A DNA stretch of 64,000 nucleotides from Thiofilum flexile DSM 14609 (GCF_000380185.1 NZ_KB904780.1:98994-162993), one strand, 5' to 3'; positions 21,075 through 30,145 are shown, numbered from the stretch's first letter. Program-made: numbers and translations. Notes: a model not told the origin generated them from the letters alone.

Positions 21075-22921
21075 GTTCCACCCGCTGTTGCCCCTTTTGA
21101 TCTGGTTCGTTCTGCTTGTTTTAAATCTGGTAGACTATCGGGCGCTATATCTAAGAGTCGGAGTGACTCCGCCATAATTTTGGCAAATACTGGTGCAGCA
21201 GCCCGTCCACCACTATCATTAATTTTTGGTTCGTCAATTTGTACCGCTACCACCAAACGCGGATTACTCGCTGGCGCAATACCAATAAAGCTGGTCATAA
21301 ATTTATCATTACGGTACTTGCCATTGATATATTTATAAGCGGTTCCCGTTTTTCCGGCGATACGATAACCATCCACTTCTCCTCTTTGTCCCGTGCCGCC
21401 GGTTTGTACCACCGCCTCCATCATATGTAAGACGGCTTTCGCAGTTTCAGGACTAATCACCTGTTGACCATTGCTAGGAGGAGTATTGAGCTTATAAACG
21501 CTCACCGGATACAACATACCTTGGGCAGCAAAAGGCGTATAAGCATGGGTTAATTGTAAGAGACTGGTGGATAAACCATAACCATAACCATGAGACGCTC
21601 GGTCAACTTGCCCCCAATCGACATAATTACTCAGCGTCCCCTCTGTTTCACCGACTAACCCAGATTCAGTAATACGCCCTAAACCCACCCGATTTAAAAA
21701 CATCCAATGATCACGCGGATTCATTAATAAGGCCAAACGACTAGCCCCCACATTACTGGATTTGGCTAGAATTTGTGCTATGGATAATACCCCATAATTA
21801 ATGGGATCTTTAACCTTATACTTACCAAAGTTCAAATATCCGGGTGAAGTATCCACCTCAATATCAGGACGAATAACACCGGACTCTAAAGCCGCCGCAA
21901 CGGTCAAAGGTTTCAACGTAGAACCTGGCTCAAATTTATCAGTCACAGCCCGATTACGTAAGGCAGCAGACTCCACTTCTTTACGATTATTAGGATTAAA
22001 GGCGGGGTAATTAGTCATGGCTAATACTTCCCCCGTATGAGCATCCATCACGACCACAGAACCGGCTTTTGCCCTTAATAGCGTGACTTGTGCTAGCAAA
22101 GCTCGATACGCTAAATACTGAATACGCCGATCAATACTCAGTTGTACCGTTTGCCCCGGAACCATATCCTCAATGCGATCTACATCCTCTACTGAGCGTC
22201 GTTTACCGTCTAGCACTACCCGTTTACGCCCATTTTTTCCGGCTAAAATATCATTTTTAGCCTTTTCTATGCCCTCAATCCCCTTACCATCCACATCGGT
22301 CATACCCACTAATTGGCTTGATGTTTCGGTCATAGGATAAAAGCGCCGATACTCTTGTGTGCTACCAACCCCATCGATATTTAAATCCAAAAACTCTTCC
22401 GCCAATTCGGGTGAGAGTAACCGGCCTAAATAAAAAAACCTTTTATCTTTGGCGTCATTTAAACGCTTTAATAACTCACCCGGAGCGAGTTCTAGCTCAT
22501 TTTCTACTTTAGCTAAGGCTTTTTCTAGGCGCTGAAAACGGGTGCCTGCGAGTTCTAAGGCTTTGGTTTTTTCTTCCTCTAGTGTACCCTTACGTGAATC
22601 AGCGATTTGCAAGGCTTGCTCATACTCTTTACGCAGTTGAGCACGTGCCTCAATGAGCTTACTAGGATTACACCATAAGGATTCAACAGGCGAACTAATG
22701 GCTAATGGATCACCATTACGATCCACAATCATCCCGCGTGAAGCAGGAATTTTAACAATACTGGTTTGGCGCTTATCGGCTTGCTCTTGTAGCCAATCGC
22801 CCTGATAGACCTCTAACCAAGCCGCACGTAACAGCAATACGCCAATCAAAGCTAGCAAAACCAGCATTAATAAAAACCGGCGACCTTGGAAAATAGGTGA
22901 AGAAGCTTTGCGGCGTTTCAT
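21071..22921 (-). CDS. ftsI: Septal transpeptidase FtsI (PBP3)
   Basis: A 616-residue class B penicillin-binding protein that crosslinks septal peptidoglycan. A short basic N-terminus and one membrane helix (about residues 14-32) lead into the pedestal domain. The active-site motifs are all present: FEPGSTLKPL (SxxK), KSSNVG (SxN) and AGKTGTAYK (KTG). It is longer than E. coli FtsI (588) because of a charged helical insertion at about residues 92-145 in the pedestal, rich in Glu, Lys and Ala. The start overlaps ftsL by four bases. Confidence 0.97.
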   Translation of the reverse strand: MKRRKASSPIFQGRRFLLMLVLLALIGVLLLRAAWLEVYQGDWLQEQADKRQTSIVKIPASRGMIVDRNGDPLAISSPVESLWCNPSKLIEARAQLRKEYEQALQIADSRKGTLEEEKTKALELAGTRFQRLEKALAKVENELELAPGELLKRLNDAKDKRFFYLGRLLSPELAEEFLDLNIDGVGSTQEYRRFYPMTETSSQLVGMTDVDGKGIEGIEKAKNDILAGKNGRKRVVLDGKRRSVEDVDRIEDMVPGQTVQLSIDRRIQYLAYRALLAQVTLLRAKAGSVVVMDAHTGEVLAMTNYPAFNPNNRKEVESAALRNRAVTDKFEPGSTLKPLTVAAALESGVIRPDIEVDTSPGYLNFGKYKVKDPINYGVLSIAQILAKSSNVGASRLALLMNPRDHWMFLNRVGLGRITESGLVGETEGTLSNYVDWGQVDRASHGYGYGLSTSLLQLTHAYTPFAAQGMLYPVSVYKLNTPPSNGQQVISPETAKAVLHMMEAVVQTGGTGQRGEVDGYRIAGKTGTAYKYINGKYRNDKFMTSFIGIAPASNPRLVVAVQIDEPKINDSGGRAAAPVFAKIMAESLRLLDIAPDSLPDLKQAERTRSKGATAGGT

Positions 22922-23190
22922 TCCCGAATAACCCCTATAGCTGATGCAGACGGCTTTTGCATTTTTAGGCTGTCCCTAGCCCGCTGCTCAATACGTAAAT
23001 GATGTAACTGGGTGCTTTGCTCTAATTTCAGGCGGCTCCAATCGGAATTTAACCGATCACGTTCTTTTTCCAAGGTTTGCACTTGAACAAATAATTGACG
23101 AGCCTCATGACGATTAGCGACTAATAAAATCGCCATCCCAATCACCGCTATATACAGAAAAGTTACGCTAAAAAACTGCCAGCGCTCCAT
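22918..23190 (-). CDS. ftsL: Cell division protein FtsL
   Basis: A 90-residue bitopic protein with one membrane helix at about residues 7-25 (VTFLYIAVIGMAILLVANRH) and a periplasmic coiled coil (VQVQTLEKERDRLNSDW). FtsL pairs with FtsB and activates FtsWI. Primary sequence is poorly conserved, so the call rests on size, topology and its place between rsmH and ftsI, where FtsL always is. It is 8 bases downstream of rsmH. Confidence 0.93.
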   Translation of the reverse strand: MERWQFFSVTFLYIAVIGMAILLVANRHEARQLFVQVQTLEKERDRLNSDWSRLKLEQSTQLHHLRIEQRARDSLKMQKPSASAIGVIRE

Positions 23191-23198
23191 ACTATTTA

Positions 23199-24140
23199 TT
23201 ACCTCATACGCTCTGCAACACGCAATAAAGCACTCCGTGCGCGTATATTAGTTGCAATTTCCTCTTCACCCGCTCTCACTGCTTTACCCAGCGTTTTCAG
23301 CGGGGGTATTTCGGTTTGATCATCTAAAATGGGGAGGTTTTTAGGTAGACGCTTTGGCGTGGAATACTCCCGCATAAACTGCTTTACTATGCGATCCTCT
23401 AAAGAATGAAAGCTAATAATCGACAAACGCCCACCAATCGCTAAGTAAGTCAATGATTTAGCCAAACAGGTTTCAATATCCTGCAATTCTTCGTTAATTT
23501 TAATACGGATGGCTTGAAAGCTACGGGTGGCAGGATGTTTATGGGGTTCTTTTTTAGGGAGGGTCTGAGCGATTAATTCCGCTAATTGTAGGGTGGTACT
23601 CAGAGGTTGCGCATGGCGTGTTTGGACAATCTTGCGGGCTATTTGGCGCGAAAAACGCTCTTCGCCATAACGCCATAATACATCAGCAATCTCGGCCTCT
23701 GCGGCACTATTCAACCATGCGGCGGCACTCATACCCTGCTCAGGATTCATACGCATATCCAAAGCCCCTTGACGCATAAAGCTAAAGCCACGTTCTGCAT
23801 CATCGAGTTGCGGTGAGGACACACCTAAATCTAGTAATAACCCATTAACAGGTTGTGATAACTGAAGAGCCGTGAGTGCCTGCTCAAAATCCTTAAAAGA
23901 GCCTTGCCAAATCTTAACCCGTGGGTCAGCGCCATAGATATGCTGAGCATGTGCAATAGCACTAGGATCCTTATCAATCACGACTAATTGACCTTGTGTA
24001 CCCAATGCTTGCAGGATTAAGGCTGAATGACCGCCACGCCCATACGTACCATCAATGTATAAACCATCGGGTCGTATCGCTAGTGCTTCAACTGCCTCAA
24101 ATAGCAGTACACTGTCATGTGTAAAGGATGCAGTCCTCAT
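23199..24140 (-). CDS. rsmH: 16S rRNA m4C1402 methyltransferase RsmH (MraW)
   Basis: A 313-residue SAM-dependent methyltransferase that makes N4-methyl-C1402 in the ribosomal P site. HDSVLLFEAVEAL, the SAM-binding YIDGTYGRGGHSALIL (about residues 31-46), LLLDLGVSSPQLDDAERGF and ISFHSLEDRIVK are diagnostic. I chose ATG 24140 (MRTASFTHDS); the open frame runs 24 codons further but that extension does not look like the family. It is the first gene of the dcw cluster here: no mraZ is found upstream, although mraZ precedes rsmH in most bacteria. Confidence 0.96.
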   Translation of the reverse strand: MRTASFTHDSVLLFEAVEALAIRPDGLYIDGTYGRGGHSALILQALGTQGQLVVIDKDPSAIAHAQHIYGADPRVKIWQGSFKDFEQALTALQLSQPVNGLLLDLGVSSPQLDDAERGFSFMRQGALDMRMNPEQGMSAAAWLNSAAEAEIADVLWRYGEERFSRQIARKIVQTRHAQPLSTTLQLAELIAQTLPKKEPHKHPATRSFQAIRIKINEELQDIETCLAKSLTYLAIGGRLSIISFHSLEDRIVKQFMREYSTPKRLPKNLPILDDQTEIPPLKTLGKAVRAGEEEIATNIRARSALLRVAERMR

Positions 24141-24649
24141 AAAATTGCCAAACCCACCTATCCAAACGGCATTAAAATAAAATAGCCTACTCTTTTTATA
24201 ATAAAACACCACGAGGCTAAGCTAAAACGTTCTTTGCTGGCTAGATACTATAAATTCAACATGCCTTCTTACTTAGTGATCTAATTATCGAATCATAATT
24301 AAATTTTAATGCCTATCTCAGCACGACTACTCCCTGTCAGAAACAGCAGAACACTCTCTTTTTAAATAAAAAAACAAACTACATCCAGCCCATTCAATAG
24401 ACTATATCTGGAGTAAAAACTAATTTAAAAAGGCTAATAATTATTGAAGAAAGCGGAACGCATTAGTTGAGTGTGGTGAATGAAAATACTCACAAAACGA
24501 TGGCTATCATCCCTGAATTATGCTTATTAGCTTTATAACTCCACTAATCAGGGCATGTTAAAAACTCCCCCTACTAGTGTCAATCTCAAAACCCTATTTA
24601 TTGCTGCATGTATTCACGAAATCATTTTCGTGTCATGGTAAAAAGATAA
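24141..24649. other. Intergenic region between rsmH and rnpB; dcw promoter region
   Basis: An AT-rich stretch of about 510 bases with no coding frame I can support. mraZ would be expected here and is absent. It must hold the start of the dcw transcript. A short hairpin (CACGAAATCATTTTCGTG, 24616-24633) lies just past the 3' end of rnpB and could help end that RNA, although no U-tract follows it directly. Confidence 0.5.
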
Positions 24650-24997
24650 AAATCGAGTCAATCTATAAGCCGGGTTCTGTCGTGGATAATCATTCATCTA
24701 GGATTATTGTCACCAATAACCTCAAGCAACCTACCCGGACACAGTGCGGGTCACACCAATGTGTCCCTATTTGGTTTTGCTCCAGACGGGGTTTGCCCTG
24801 CCACTTCTGTTGCCAGAAGCGCGGTGCGCTCTTACCGCACCATTTCACCCTTACCTAAAACACGAATGCTTTAGGCGGTATATTTTCTGTGGCACTTTCC
24901 GTCGGCTCACGCCGCCCAGACGTTATCTGGCGTCTTACCCTATGGAGCCCGGACTTTCCTCCCTTCTTGCGAACGGCGATTACCCGATTGACTCGAT
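24650..24997 (-). ncRNA. rnpB: RNase P RNA (bacterial class A)
   Basis: Read on the minus strand, the sequence shows the universal RNase P RNA core near its 5' end (GAGGAAAGTCCGGGCTCC at about 24964-24947), then the J11/12 and P10-P12 region, AGGGTGAAATGGTGCGGTAAGAG type sequence in the middle, and the universal 3' piece with ACAGAACCCGGCTTATAGA near 24680-24662. The ends pair to form helix P1: GAGTCAATC (24994-24986) with GATTGACTC (24663-24655), nine perfect pairs. RNase P removes 5' leaders from pre-tRNAs. A run of T follows P1 (TTTTTATCTTTTT on the minus strand), which should end transcription. Overlapping plus-strand open frames here are chance. Confidence 0.97.
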
Positions 24998-25003
24998 GCC
25001 CAC

Positions 25004-25009
25004 TTTATA
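25004..25009 (-). promoter_or_regulatory. -10 element of rnpB
   Basis: On the minus strand a TATAAA hexamer stands six to seven bases before ATCGAGTCAATC, where RNase P RNA helix P1 begins, so it fits as the -10 box. I see no good -35 at 17-base spacing (the hexamer there is AGTTAT). Confidence 0.5.
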
Positions 25010-25061
25010 CCAGAAAATGCCCGGAAATAACTAATACTTCTAATTTTTGCTGTATGAAACC

Positions 25062-26054
25062 TTAGTCTTTTTTGCTATCAGGAATGGGTACAGGTTGTTT
25101 TAAGAGTATTTCTAGTGCCGTTAAAAAACGCATTAAATCTGCATAATCTTGGTTCACGCCGACTAACTTAGTACGCACTAGTAATACGCTAATCTCGTTT
25201 TCCCAATAATTATTTAGAGGAAAGCGTTTTACTTTTGGAAAACTGCTCAATACGGTGAGGGAGTCTACCTTATCAATCGTCGCTGATTTAAAAACGCGCT
25301 TTGCCTCGCGCAGCCAAGCAAAATCTGTCAAACGGCTATACAGTTGCACATCACTATCATCACTAGGCACAGCAGGTGCCAAAAACCCCCAATGGCTAGA
25401 GCTGGTGAAAGCATCGGGTAATAAAATCCCCGGCATCCATACAATGACTCGATCATGTTCACGCTCATCACGCTCTAATTGCTCTACATGAGCCTCGGTA
25501 GCCGCCATAATCGTATCGGACAGGGTATTGGCATGATGCAGAAAAATAACAACTTCTAACGCTAATTTTTTATTAGTTTTGGTTTCTTGCTCTAAACGTT
25601 GTGCTAACTCAATAATACCAGCAAGGGTTTTTGCCCCCTCCCAAGCTGGTTGGGTCGATAATACATGATGGATGACTAAGACTAAACGCGGTTGGGTCAG
25701 GGGGAAGCCGGGCTTGGGCATAGTCACCTTTACCTTACCGATTTGTAAATTAATTTGATGCAGACCGGTACTATAGCCCTTAGACTCAATGGTGCCGAAG
25801 TCTTCGAGGTGTTGAGTTAAATAGTCAGCGGTTTTAATAATGACATTATCTTCATCTTCTACCTGCGCTAAATCCCCTTTAAACTCACCTAATGCCAGCA
25901 TATTTGTTTGTAATTTTTGGGCATCTAAGCGCAATAGGGTACTTTGGCTAGTAGGAGGAATAATGGGTTGAGTAATCACCCCCCAAATTAAGGCTGCCAC
26001 AATGAGAAATGCAAAAATTAACTCTTGGGTACGGCGTGCCATCCATCTGAACAA
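25062..26054 (-). CDS. Membrane-anchored protein of unknown function, possibly a degenerate M28-peptidase-like fold
   Basis: A 330-residue protein with a basic start (MFRWMARRTQE), one membrane helix at about residues 13-30, and a soluble, probably periplasmic body. I do not recognise it securely. The body has the rhythm of M28 aminopeptidases: a strand LVLVIHHVLS, then a helix GAKTLAGIIELAQRL, then a strand ALEVVIFLHH, and near the C-terminus DYADLMRFLTALEILL, comparable to HYDS...GADDNASGVAALLELARLL, VxFVAF and the closing helix of that family. The metal-binding Asp, Glu and His residues expected at these places are not there, so peptidase activity is unlikely. It sits just upstream of rnpB on the same strand. 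Confidence 0.5.
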   Translation of the reverse strand: MFRWMARRTQELIFAFLIVAALIWGVITQPIIPPTSQSTLLRLDAQKLQTNMLALGEFKGDLAQVEDEDNVIIKTADYLTQHLEDFGTIESKGYSTGLHQINLQIGKVKVTMPKPGFPLTQPRLVLVIHHVLSTQPAWEGAKTLAGIIELAQRLEQETKTNKKLALEVVIFLHHANTLSDTIMAATEAHVEQLERDEREHDRVIVWMPGILLPDAFTSSSHWGFLAPAVPSDDSDVQLYSRLTDFAWLREAKRVFKSATIDKVDSLTVLSSFPKVKRFPLNNYWENEISVLLVRTKLVGVNQDYADLMRFLTALEILLKQPVPIPDSKKD

Positions 26055-26533
26055 GTTATATACTCCTTATGTTATTATGCTAGCTGACTAGACGAGAGGG
26101 GCTGCACTTTGGTTTACTTAAAAAGAGCGCTGCTATGGCTAGGGTGGCGGTCAACCCTTGGTCGATCTTTTATTTTCTTCCGCGAATTTTAAGCGCTTGT
26201 TAATATCATAGGGCTTAAGTATTGACAAGCAGTATGATTTCGTAGAAGAAAAGGTTTCACTCGTAAGTCTCTCTTGACCATTATTGCTTTATACCAAGCT
26301 ACAGTTATACAGCTTAACCACTCAGTATTAAAAAAGAGGCGGTTATGATGATCACTACGCAATAAACTAAGCAGCCTACTATAGGTATCTAGTATTAAAC
26401 ATCACTCTCAAAACCATGTAAAAAGTGAGCTATATTATCAGAATTATTCGGGCGTCCCCTACACCCACTTAGCTCACTATCTTAATCCACTTAACACTGC
26501 CCTACTGCGGCTGTTTTTGGTAAACTAAAGGTT
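26055..26533. other. 479-bp intergenic region between divergent genes
   Basis: No coding frame, RNA or repeat was recognised. The region is AT-rich and separates two divergently transcribed genes of unknown function, so it should hold both promoters; I could not place either one with confidence. Confidence 0.45.
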
Positions 26534-27520
26534 ATGGATCAAAGTCTCTCAATTACAATTACCTTAGAGGGTGGCTTGCCTAGCCTCTATTTAACGGTTC
26601 AGGACCACTACAATAGCCCCTCTCAAGCCTTTAGTGCTCCGTTGGAGTTTATGGATTTAAGCGCACTGCTAAAAAGTGTACAGCAAGGTGGTGATTATTG
26701 GTTTATCACCGCAAATCCCGAAAATCCACATACCACCTTAAATACGCCCATCTATGTGCGCCATCAAGACGGCAAGATTTTCTGGGATATTGTGTATGAG
26801 GACTATCAGATGTTCCTCAATATTGAATTAGAAGAGCCTGAAACGGCTGATTATGATGAAAATTTAATTACCCTGTCTTTCGATGCCTTTCAATATGTCA
26901 GTGCATTATATCAAGGCTTTTTGCTCAGCCAACAGGTGCAAGTCGTCACATATAACTATACGGCTAGTGAACACGAAGAACCCTCTTTATTAGAGCAAAT
27001 GAAAACCCATATCCCCACGCTAAGAGCCTTTTGGCAAAAATACGGCAAAACCGAGGGGCGTATTCGGCATGGTCAACCTACCCTAGATCATGATTTCTTT
27101 GCGCGGGAGGCAGAAACCTTATGGCTACAAGATATCTTAGATAGCCTAGAGGCTAATCATTCCGACACTATTATGGAAAACTTGGATGCTTATCTAGAAG
27201 CTTTACCAGAACACGTTCAGGCTCAATTAGAGAAAAATGGGCAACCGCTCGCTCATGCACTTAATCAACGTTGGACTATGCTAGTCAACTCCCTAACGGA
27301 AGAGGAATCCGAAGCGTTAGAACAAGGCGAAACGGCGGAGCGCTTCCCGAATAGTTTAAAGTTACGTTTAATGCGGGAGTTTTTAGCTGGTAATCCTTCC
27401 GTCCTACTAGGACATAATCCGCACTCACCGAGTACACAAGAAACTAATGTTGTCAGCCTAGAGCAATGGCGGGATCAAAAAACACCGCCACTCCCGACCG
27501 AGGATGATCAACAAACCTAA
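26534..27520 (+). CDS. Conserved-looking hypothetical acidic protein
   Basis: A 328-residue soluble protein without signal peptide or membrane helix. I do not recognise a family. The first 140 residues look beta-rich (alternating hydrophobics such as LSITITLEGGLPSLYLTV and PIYVRHQDGKIFWDIVYEDY). The rest is mostly helical and acidic, with many Glu and a Pro/Thr-rich C-terminal tail. Codon use resembles its neighbours. It ends one base before the 128-bp repeat, which fills the whole gap to the convergent gene at 27653. Confidence 0.7.
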   Translation: MDQSLSITITLEGGLPSLYLTVQDHYNSPSQAFSAPLEFMDLSALLKSVQQGGDYWFITANPENPHTTLNTPIYVRHQDGKIFWDIVYEDYQMFLNIELEEPETADYDENLITLSFDAFQYVSALYQGFLLSQQVQVVTYNYTASEHEEPSLLEQMKTHIPTLRAFWQKYGKTEGRIRHGQPTLDHDFFAREAETLWLQDILDSLEANHSDTIMENLDAYLEALPEHVQAQLEKNGQPLAHALNQRWTMLVNSLTEEESEALEQGETAERFPNSLKLRLMREFLAGNPSVLLGHNPHSPSTQETNVVSLEQWRDQKTPPLPTEDDQQT

Positions 27521-27521
27521 T

Positions 27522-27649
27522 AAGTACTTGAGCCAAAGTCATCGAGTATGTCCTCCGCAGCCGCTGTGAATACATCCTTGTACGCTACAAGGCGGCATCC
27601 CTGCCGCCAAGACTGCTCCAGAAATACCCGATGACTTTGGTATACCTAC
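27522..27649. repeat. 128-bp structured intergenic repeat, copy 1
   Basis: This block is repeated at 37651-37778 with three base changes. Its ends hold a 16-bp inverted repeat with one mismatch (27534-27549 against 27624-27639; core CAAAGTCATCG). Between them lie two adjacent hairpins, CCTTGTA/TACAAGG (27576-27592) and GGCGGCA/TGCCGCC (27591-27608), which share two bases. The fold is a closed outer stem with internal stem-loops. It fills the gap between two convergent genes almost exactly, with one base free on the left and three on the right. It could be a MITE/REP-like element that also works as a bidirectional terminator. No transposase is nearby. Confidence 0.85.
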
Positions 27650-27652
27650 GTG

Positions 27653-28273
27653 CTAGGAAGGTTGAGTATCAAAATGCAGCGAGGGAGCCAACTGATTTAA
27701 AAACGGTTGGCTTAATATAGCCCACACAATAATAGGCGCAATCATAGGTAGTAATAAAAACCCCACTTGATAGCCTAGTGCAATGAGATCTAGTTGCAGG
27801 GGTGACCACTGTAAGGTTTGTTGCAATAGAGGATCCACTTCAAAGGTCAGTGATTTGATAATACAGACGACTAAGCTCACTACCTGCAGCCCTAACAGAA
27901 TCAATTCCCCCATCAGTAGCCTAGTCCCCTTACTAGTTAATGGGGTAGCTAATATCAAGGCTGCGAATAAAGGCAAACCATAACCAAAACTTAAAGGATT
28001 GAGAGTAAACCCTGCGGCCTCTTGTAGAGGGGGTGGGGTTACTAATACCCCTTGCGTATTAAACCCATAGTGAGTGGCTACAACCACTTGGGAGCCTTGC
28101 AATTTAACCCACATAATAAAATCGGCTAGCCCGGCTTGAATAATACTATTAGTTAACGTTACCACAGGCATGAGATGCCAAGGCGCTAGGATATACCACA
28201 CCGCAAATAGTGGCGCTAAATAAAGCAATACCCGCAAAACAAAGGTGCTGAGTAAAGAAGTATTCATATTCAT
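27653..28273 (-). CDS. Exosortase-H-associated membrane protein
   Basis: A 206-residue protein with about four to five hydrophobic helices (for example TFVLRVLLYLAPLFAVWYIL near the start and LLPMIAPIIVWAIL near the end). It directly follows the exosortase gene, with a four-base overlap, and has the layout of the membrane protein that accompanies exosortase H in IPTL-CTERM systems. That companion has no known biochemical role and probably assists sorting in the inner membrane. The call depends mostly on context. Confidence 0.7.
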   Translation of the reverse strand: MNMNTSLLSTFVLRVLLYLAPLFAVWYILAPWHLMPVVTLTNSIIQAGLADFIMWVKLQGSQVVVATHYGFNTQGVLVTPPPLQEAAGFTLNPLSFGYGLPLFAALILATPLTSKGTRLLMGELILLGLQVVSLVVCIIKSLTFEVDPLLQQTLQWSPLQLDLIALGYQVGFLLLPMIAPIIVWAILSQPFLNQLAPSLHFDTQPS

Positions 28274-28773
28274 GAGGTCACCGTCTTAGCCTGTGCTGAC
28301 TTACTCAAATAACGCACCCAAATCAGGAATACTAATAAAGCATCTAACATAATCAGCGCTTGCCAGAGATATAAATGCGCCCATTCAAACCAGACCTCAT
28401 TCCATTGTCCGAGGTAAAATAGGCTAATAATACGAACTAAATTTAAGCCTTGAATAGCCAAAATGCCCCAGAACAACCCTTTGGCTCGCTGTAGCCAGGT
28501 TGCTGGAAAGACTAAAATAGCGGCTATTAAGATAATCATAGCCTCGACACCATTGCAGCCCGGCTCTATAGAAATAGCAAAGGGTTTAAGGGTACTCGCA
28601 ATCACCTTACCGGAGGCACTCACGTGTGGATCTAATAAACCCAAAACAAAAGCACTCAGGCTCGCTAACAAGCTAGTCCATGGTAAAATGATATAGGTCT
28701 GTGTAACGGTTAACATTTCTAGCACAAACAAGACCGTTTGCAGTACTAAAAACCCCACTAAAAATTGCTTCAC
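28270..28773 (-). CDS. xrtH: Exosortase H (XrtH-type membrane sorting protease)
   Basis: A 167-residue polytopic exosortase. The catalytic triad of the family can be placed: Cys in EPGCNGVEAMIIL, Arg in LNLVRIISLFYLG and His in WAHLYLWQALIML. Exosortases cut a C-terminal sorting signal (PEP-CTERM-like; IPTLxxWG for the H type) and release or attach the protein at the cell surface. Its small size, with no extra domain, and the partner gene downstream fit XrtH. No protein with an IPTL-type C-terminus is in this window, so the substrates are elsewhere. Confidence 0.85.
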   Translation of the reverse strand: MKQFLVGFLVLQTVLFVLEMLTVTQTYIILPWTSLLASLSAFVLGLLDPHVSASGKVIASTLKPFAISIEPGCNGVEAMIILIAAILVFPATWLQRAKGLFWGILAIQGLNLVRIISLFYLGQWNEVWFEWAHLYLWQALIMLDALLVFLIWVRYLSKSAQAKTVTS

Positions 28774-28873
28774 GAGTAGCCACCCTGACAGCTAGATTGA
28801 TTTTATATAGCGTTATTTTTATTAATCGATCTGTCTAGCTTAGCAAACTACACCTTAAGCCGCAATTTACCCC

Positions 28874-29845
28874 CTATAATGCTGCTAATAACTGCTGTGC
28901 TGAGGCAAAACGACTTTCAGGAATCTTAGCCATAGTTTGATTTAAAATAGGCTGATACCGAGCTAAGTCATCCGGTAGCTTAGGTATAGGGGCGAGCATA
29001 TGCTTGCGTAAAATCAGGTCTAGCGAGCGTCCTTGATAAGGTTTTTGCCCGGTGAGTATTTCGTAAAACAAGACCCCTAAAGCATAAATGTCCGCTTGTT
29101 GATCTAAGGGATCGCCCATAATCAGCTCTGGACTGACATAATAAGGCGTGCCATAAATTTCACCCTCGGCTAAGGCTCCCGCCTCACGTAATAGCTGACC
29201 GTCGAGACCAAAATCCAATAGTACAGGCTGATTATTACTGCGTATCATGATATTTGAAGACTTCAAATCACCATGCACAATCCCCGCCTGATGCAATACA
29301 TTAACGGCCTCAACAATTTTTTGATACCACGCTAAGCGTTGCTCTAGTGCGGGCAGAGGCTCATCACGGAGCCAATCTTTTAACGTCACCCCCTCGACAT
29401 ACTCCATCACCACATAGATGCCTTGAGTACTCGCGTGAGCCTGTAAAATCGTCACCACACCTTGATGATGTAAGGCTTTTAATTTTGCCACTAACTCCAG
29501 AAATGCCTCAAAATGCGCTTCTTTGAGTAGCTGCGTATTCAGTCTAAAATGCTTAATAACGCGCTCAGTCGTGGAGGTCGTTAATTTGAATAAAATAGCG
29601 CCCTCACTACGATGTAGTAATTGTACCGACCGACTCTTTGGGGACTCATCCATTTTTGGCCAAGGATAAGGATTCATAGCAATAGGAGCTTGGAGTAAGG
29701 GGGCAATACCTTCTGCGTACTTAGTATCTTGCTTAATGTGTAGATAATCATAAAGTGGAGTGTAATCCTCCATTAATAAGCAAGACTCTAGCTCATTGGA
29801 TTCATAGCCTAGCTCTAATTGATAACTGTTAGTTCTTTCATACAT
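28874..29845 (-). CDS. Hanks-type serine/threonine protein kinase
   Basis: A kinase of 323 residues with no membrane helix, so it is cytoplasmic. After about 85 N-terminal residues without a known domain comes the kinase domain. RVIKHFRL supplies the ATP-anchoring Lys, GIVHGDLKSSNIMI is the catalytic loop (HGD in place of HRD, catalytic Asp and Asn kept), LLDFGLDG is the metal-binding DFG, and GTPYYVSPEL is the activation-segment end (SPE for APE). The glycine-rich loop is weak. I chose ATG 29845, which has a run of G eight bases upstream; the frame could start at 29869. It stands alone, with no phosphatase beside it, and the target is unknown. Confidence 0.88.
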   Translation of the reverse strand: MYERTNSYQLELGYESNELESCLLMEDYTPLYDYLHIKQDTKYAEGIAPLLQAPIAMNPYPWPKMDESPKSRSVQLLHRSEGAILFKLTTSTTERVIKHFRLNTQLLKEAHFEAFLELVAKLKALHHQGVVTILQAHASTQGIYVVMEYVEGVTLKDWLRDEPLPALEQRLAWYQKIVEAVNVLHQAGIVHGDLKSSNIMIRSNNQPVLLDFGLDGQLLREAGALAEGEIYGTPYYVSPELIMGDPLDQQADIYALGVLFYEILTGQKPYQGRSLDLILRKHMLAPIPKLPDDLARYQPILNQTMAKIPESRFASAQQLLAAL

Positions 29846-30145
29846 ATTTCTAACCCCCCGCTTATACATGACTCTATAGTAGCGGCTGCTTTAGCACCGC
29901 CTCACCTCTTAGCCCCAGTTAACCCATCTAATTTACTTCTTGGAGTCTAGAACAGATCTATGCAATTTGCTGTATATCCGATAGAGAAGCAGAACTTATC
30001 CTACTGACAATGGTATTTATTTTCGCTTGATAGCTACTAAACCCGAATCCTAGTAAACATACCCTTAAAATAGTTTATTATTAGGCTATTCATTTTCTAA
30101 ATCTCCAGCAGCACATTCATTGTCAACGCTCCTATAAATCATCAA

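Noticed and set aside
24577..25034. Two plus-strand open frames of about 93 and 96 codons
   Set aside because: They lie across the RNase P RNA gene, which is on the minus strand and is identified by its conserved core and P1 pairing.
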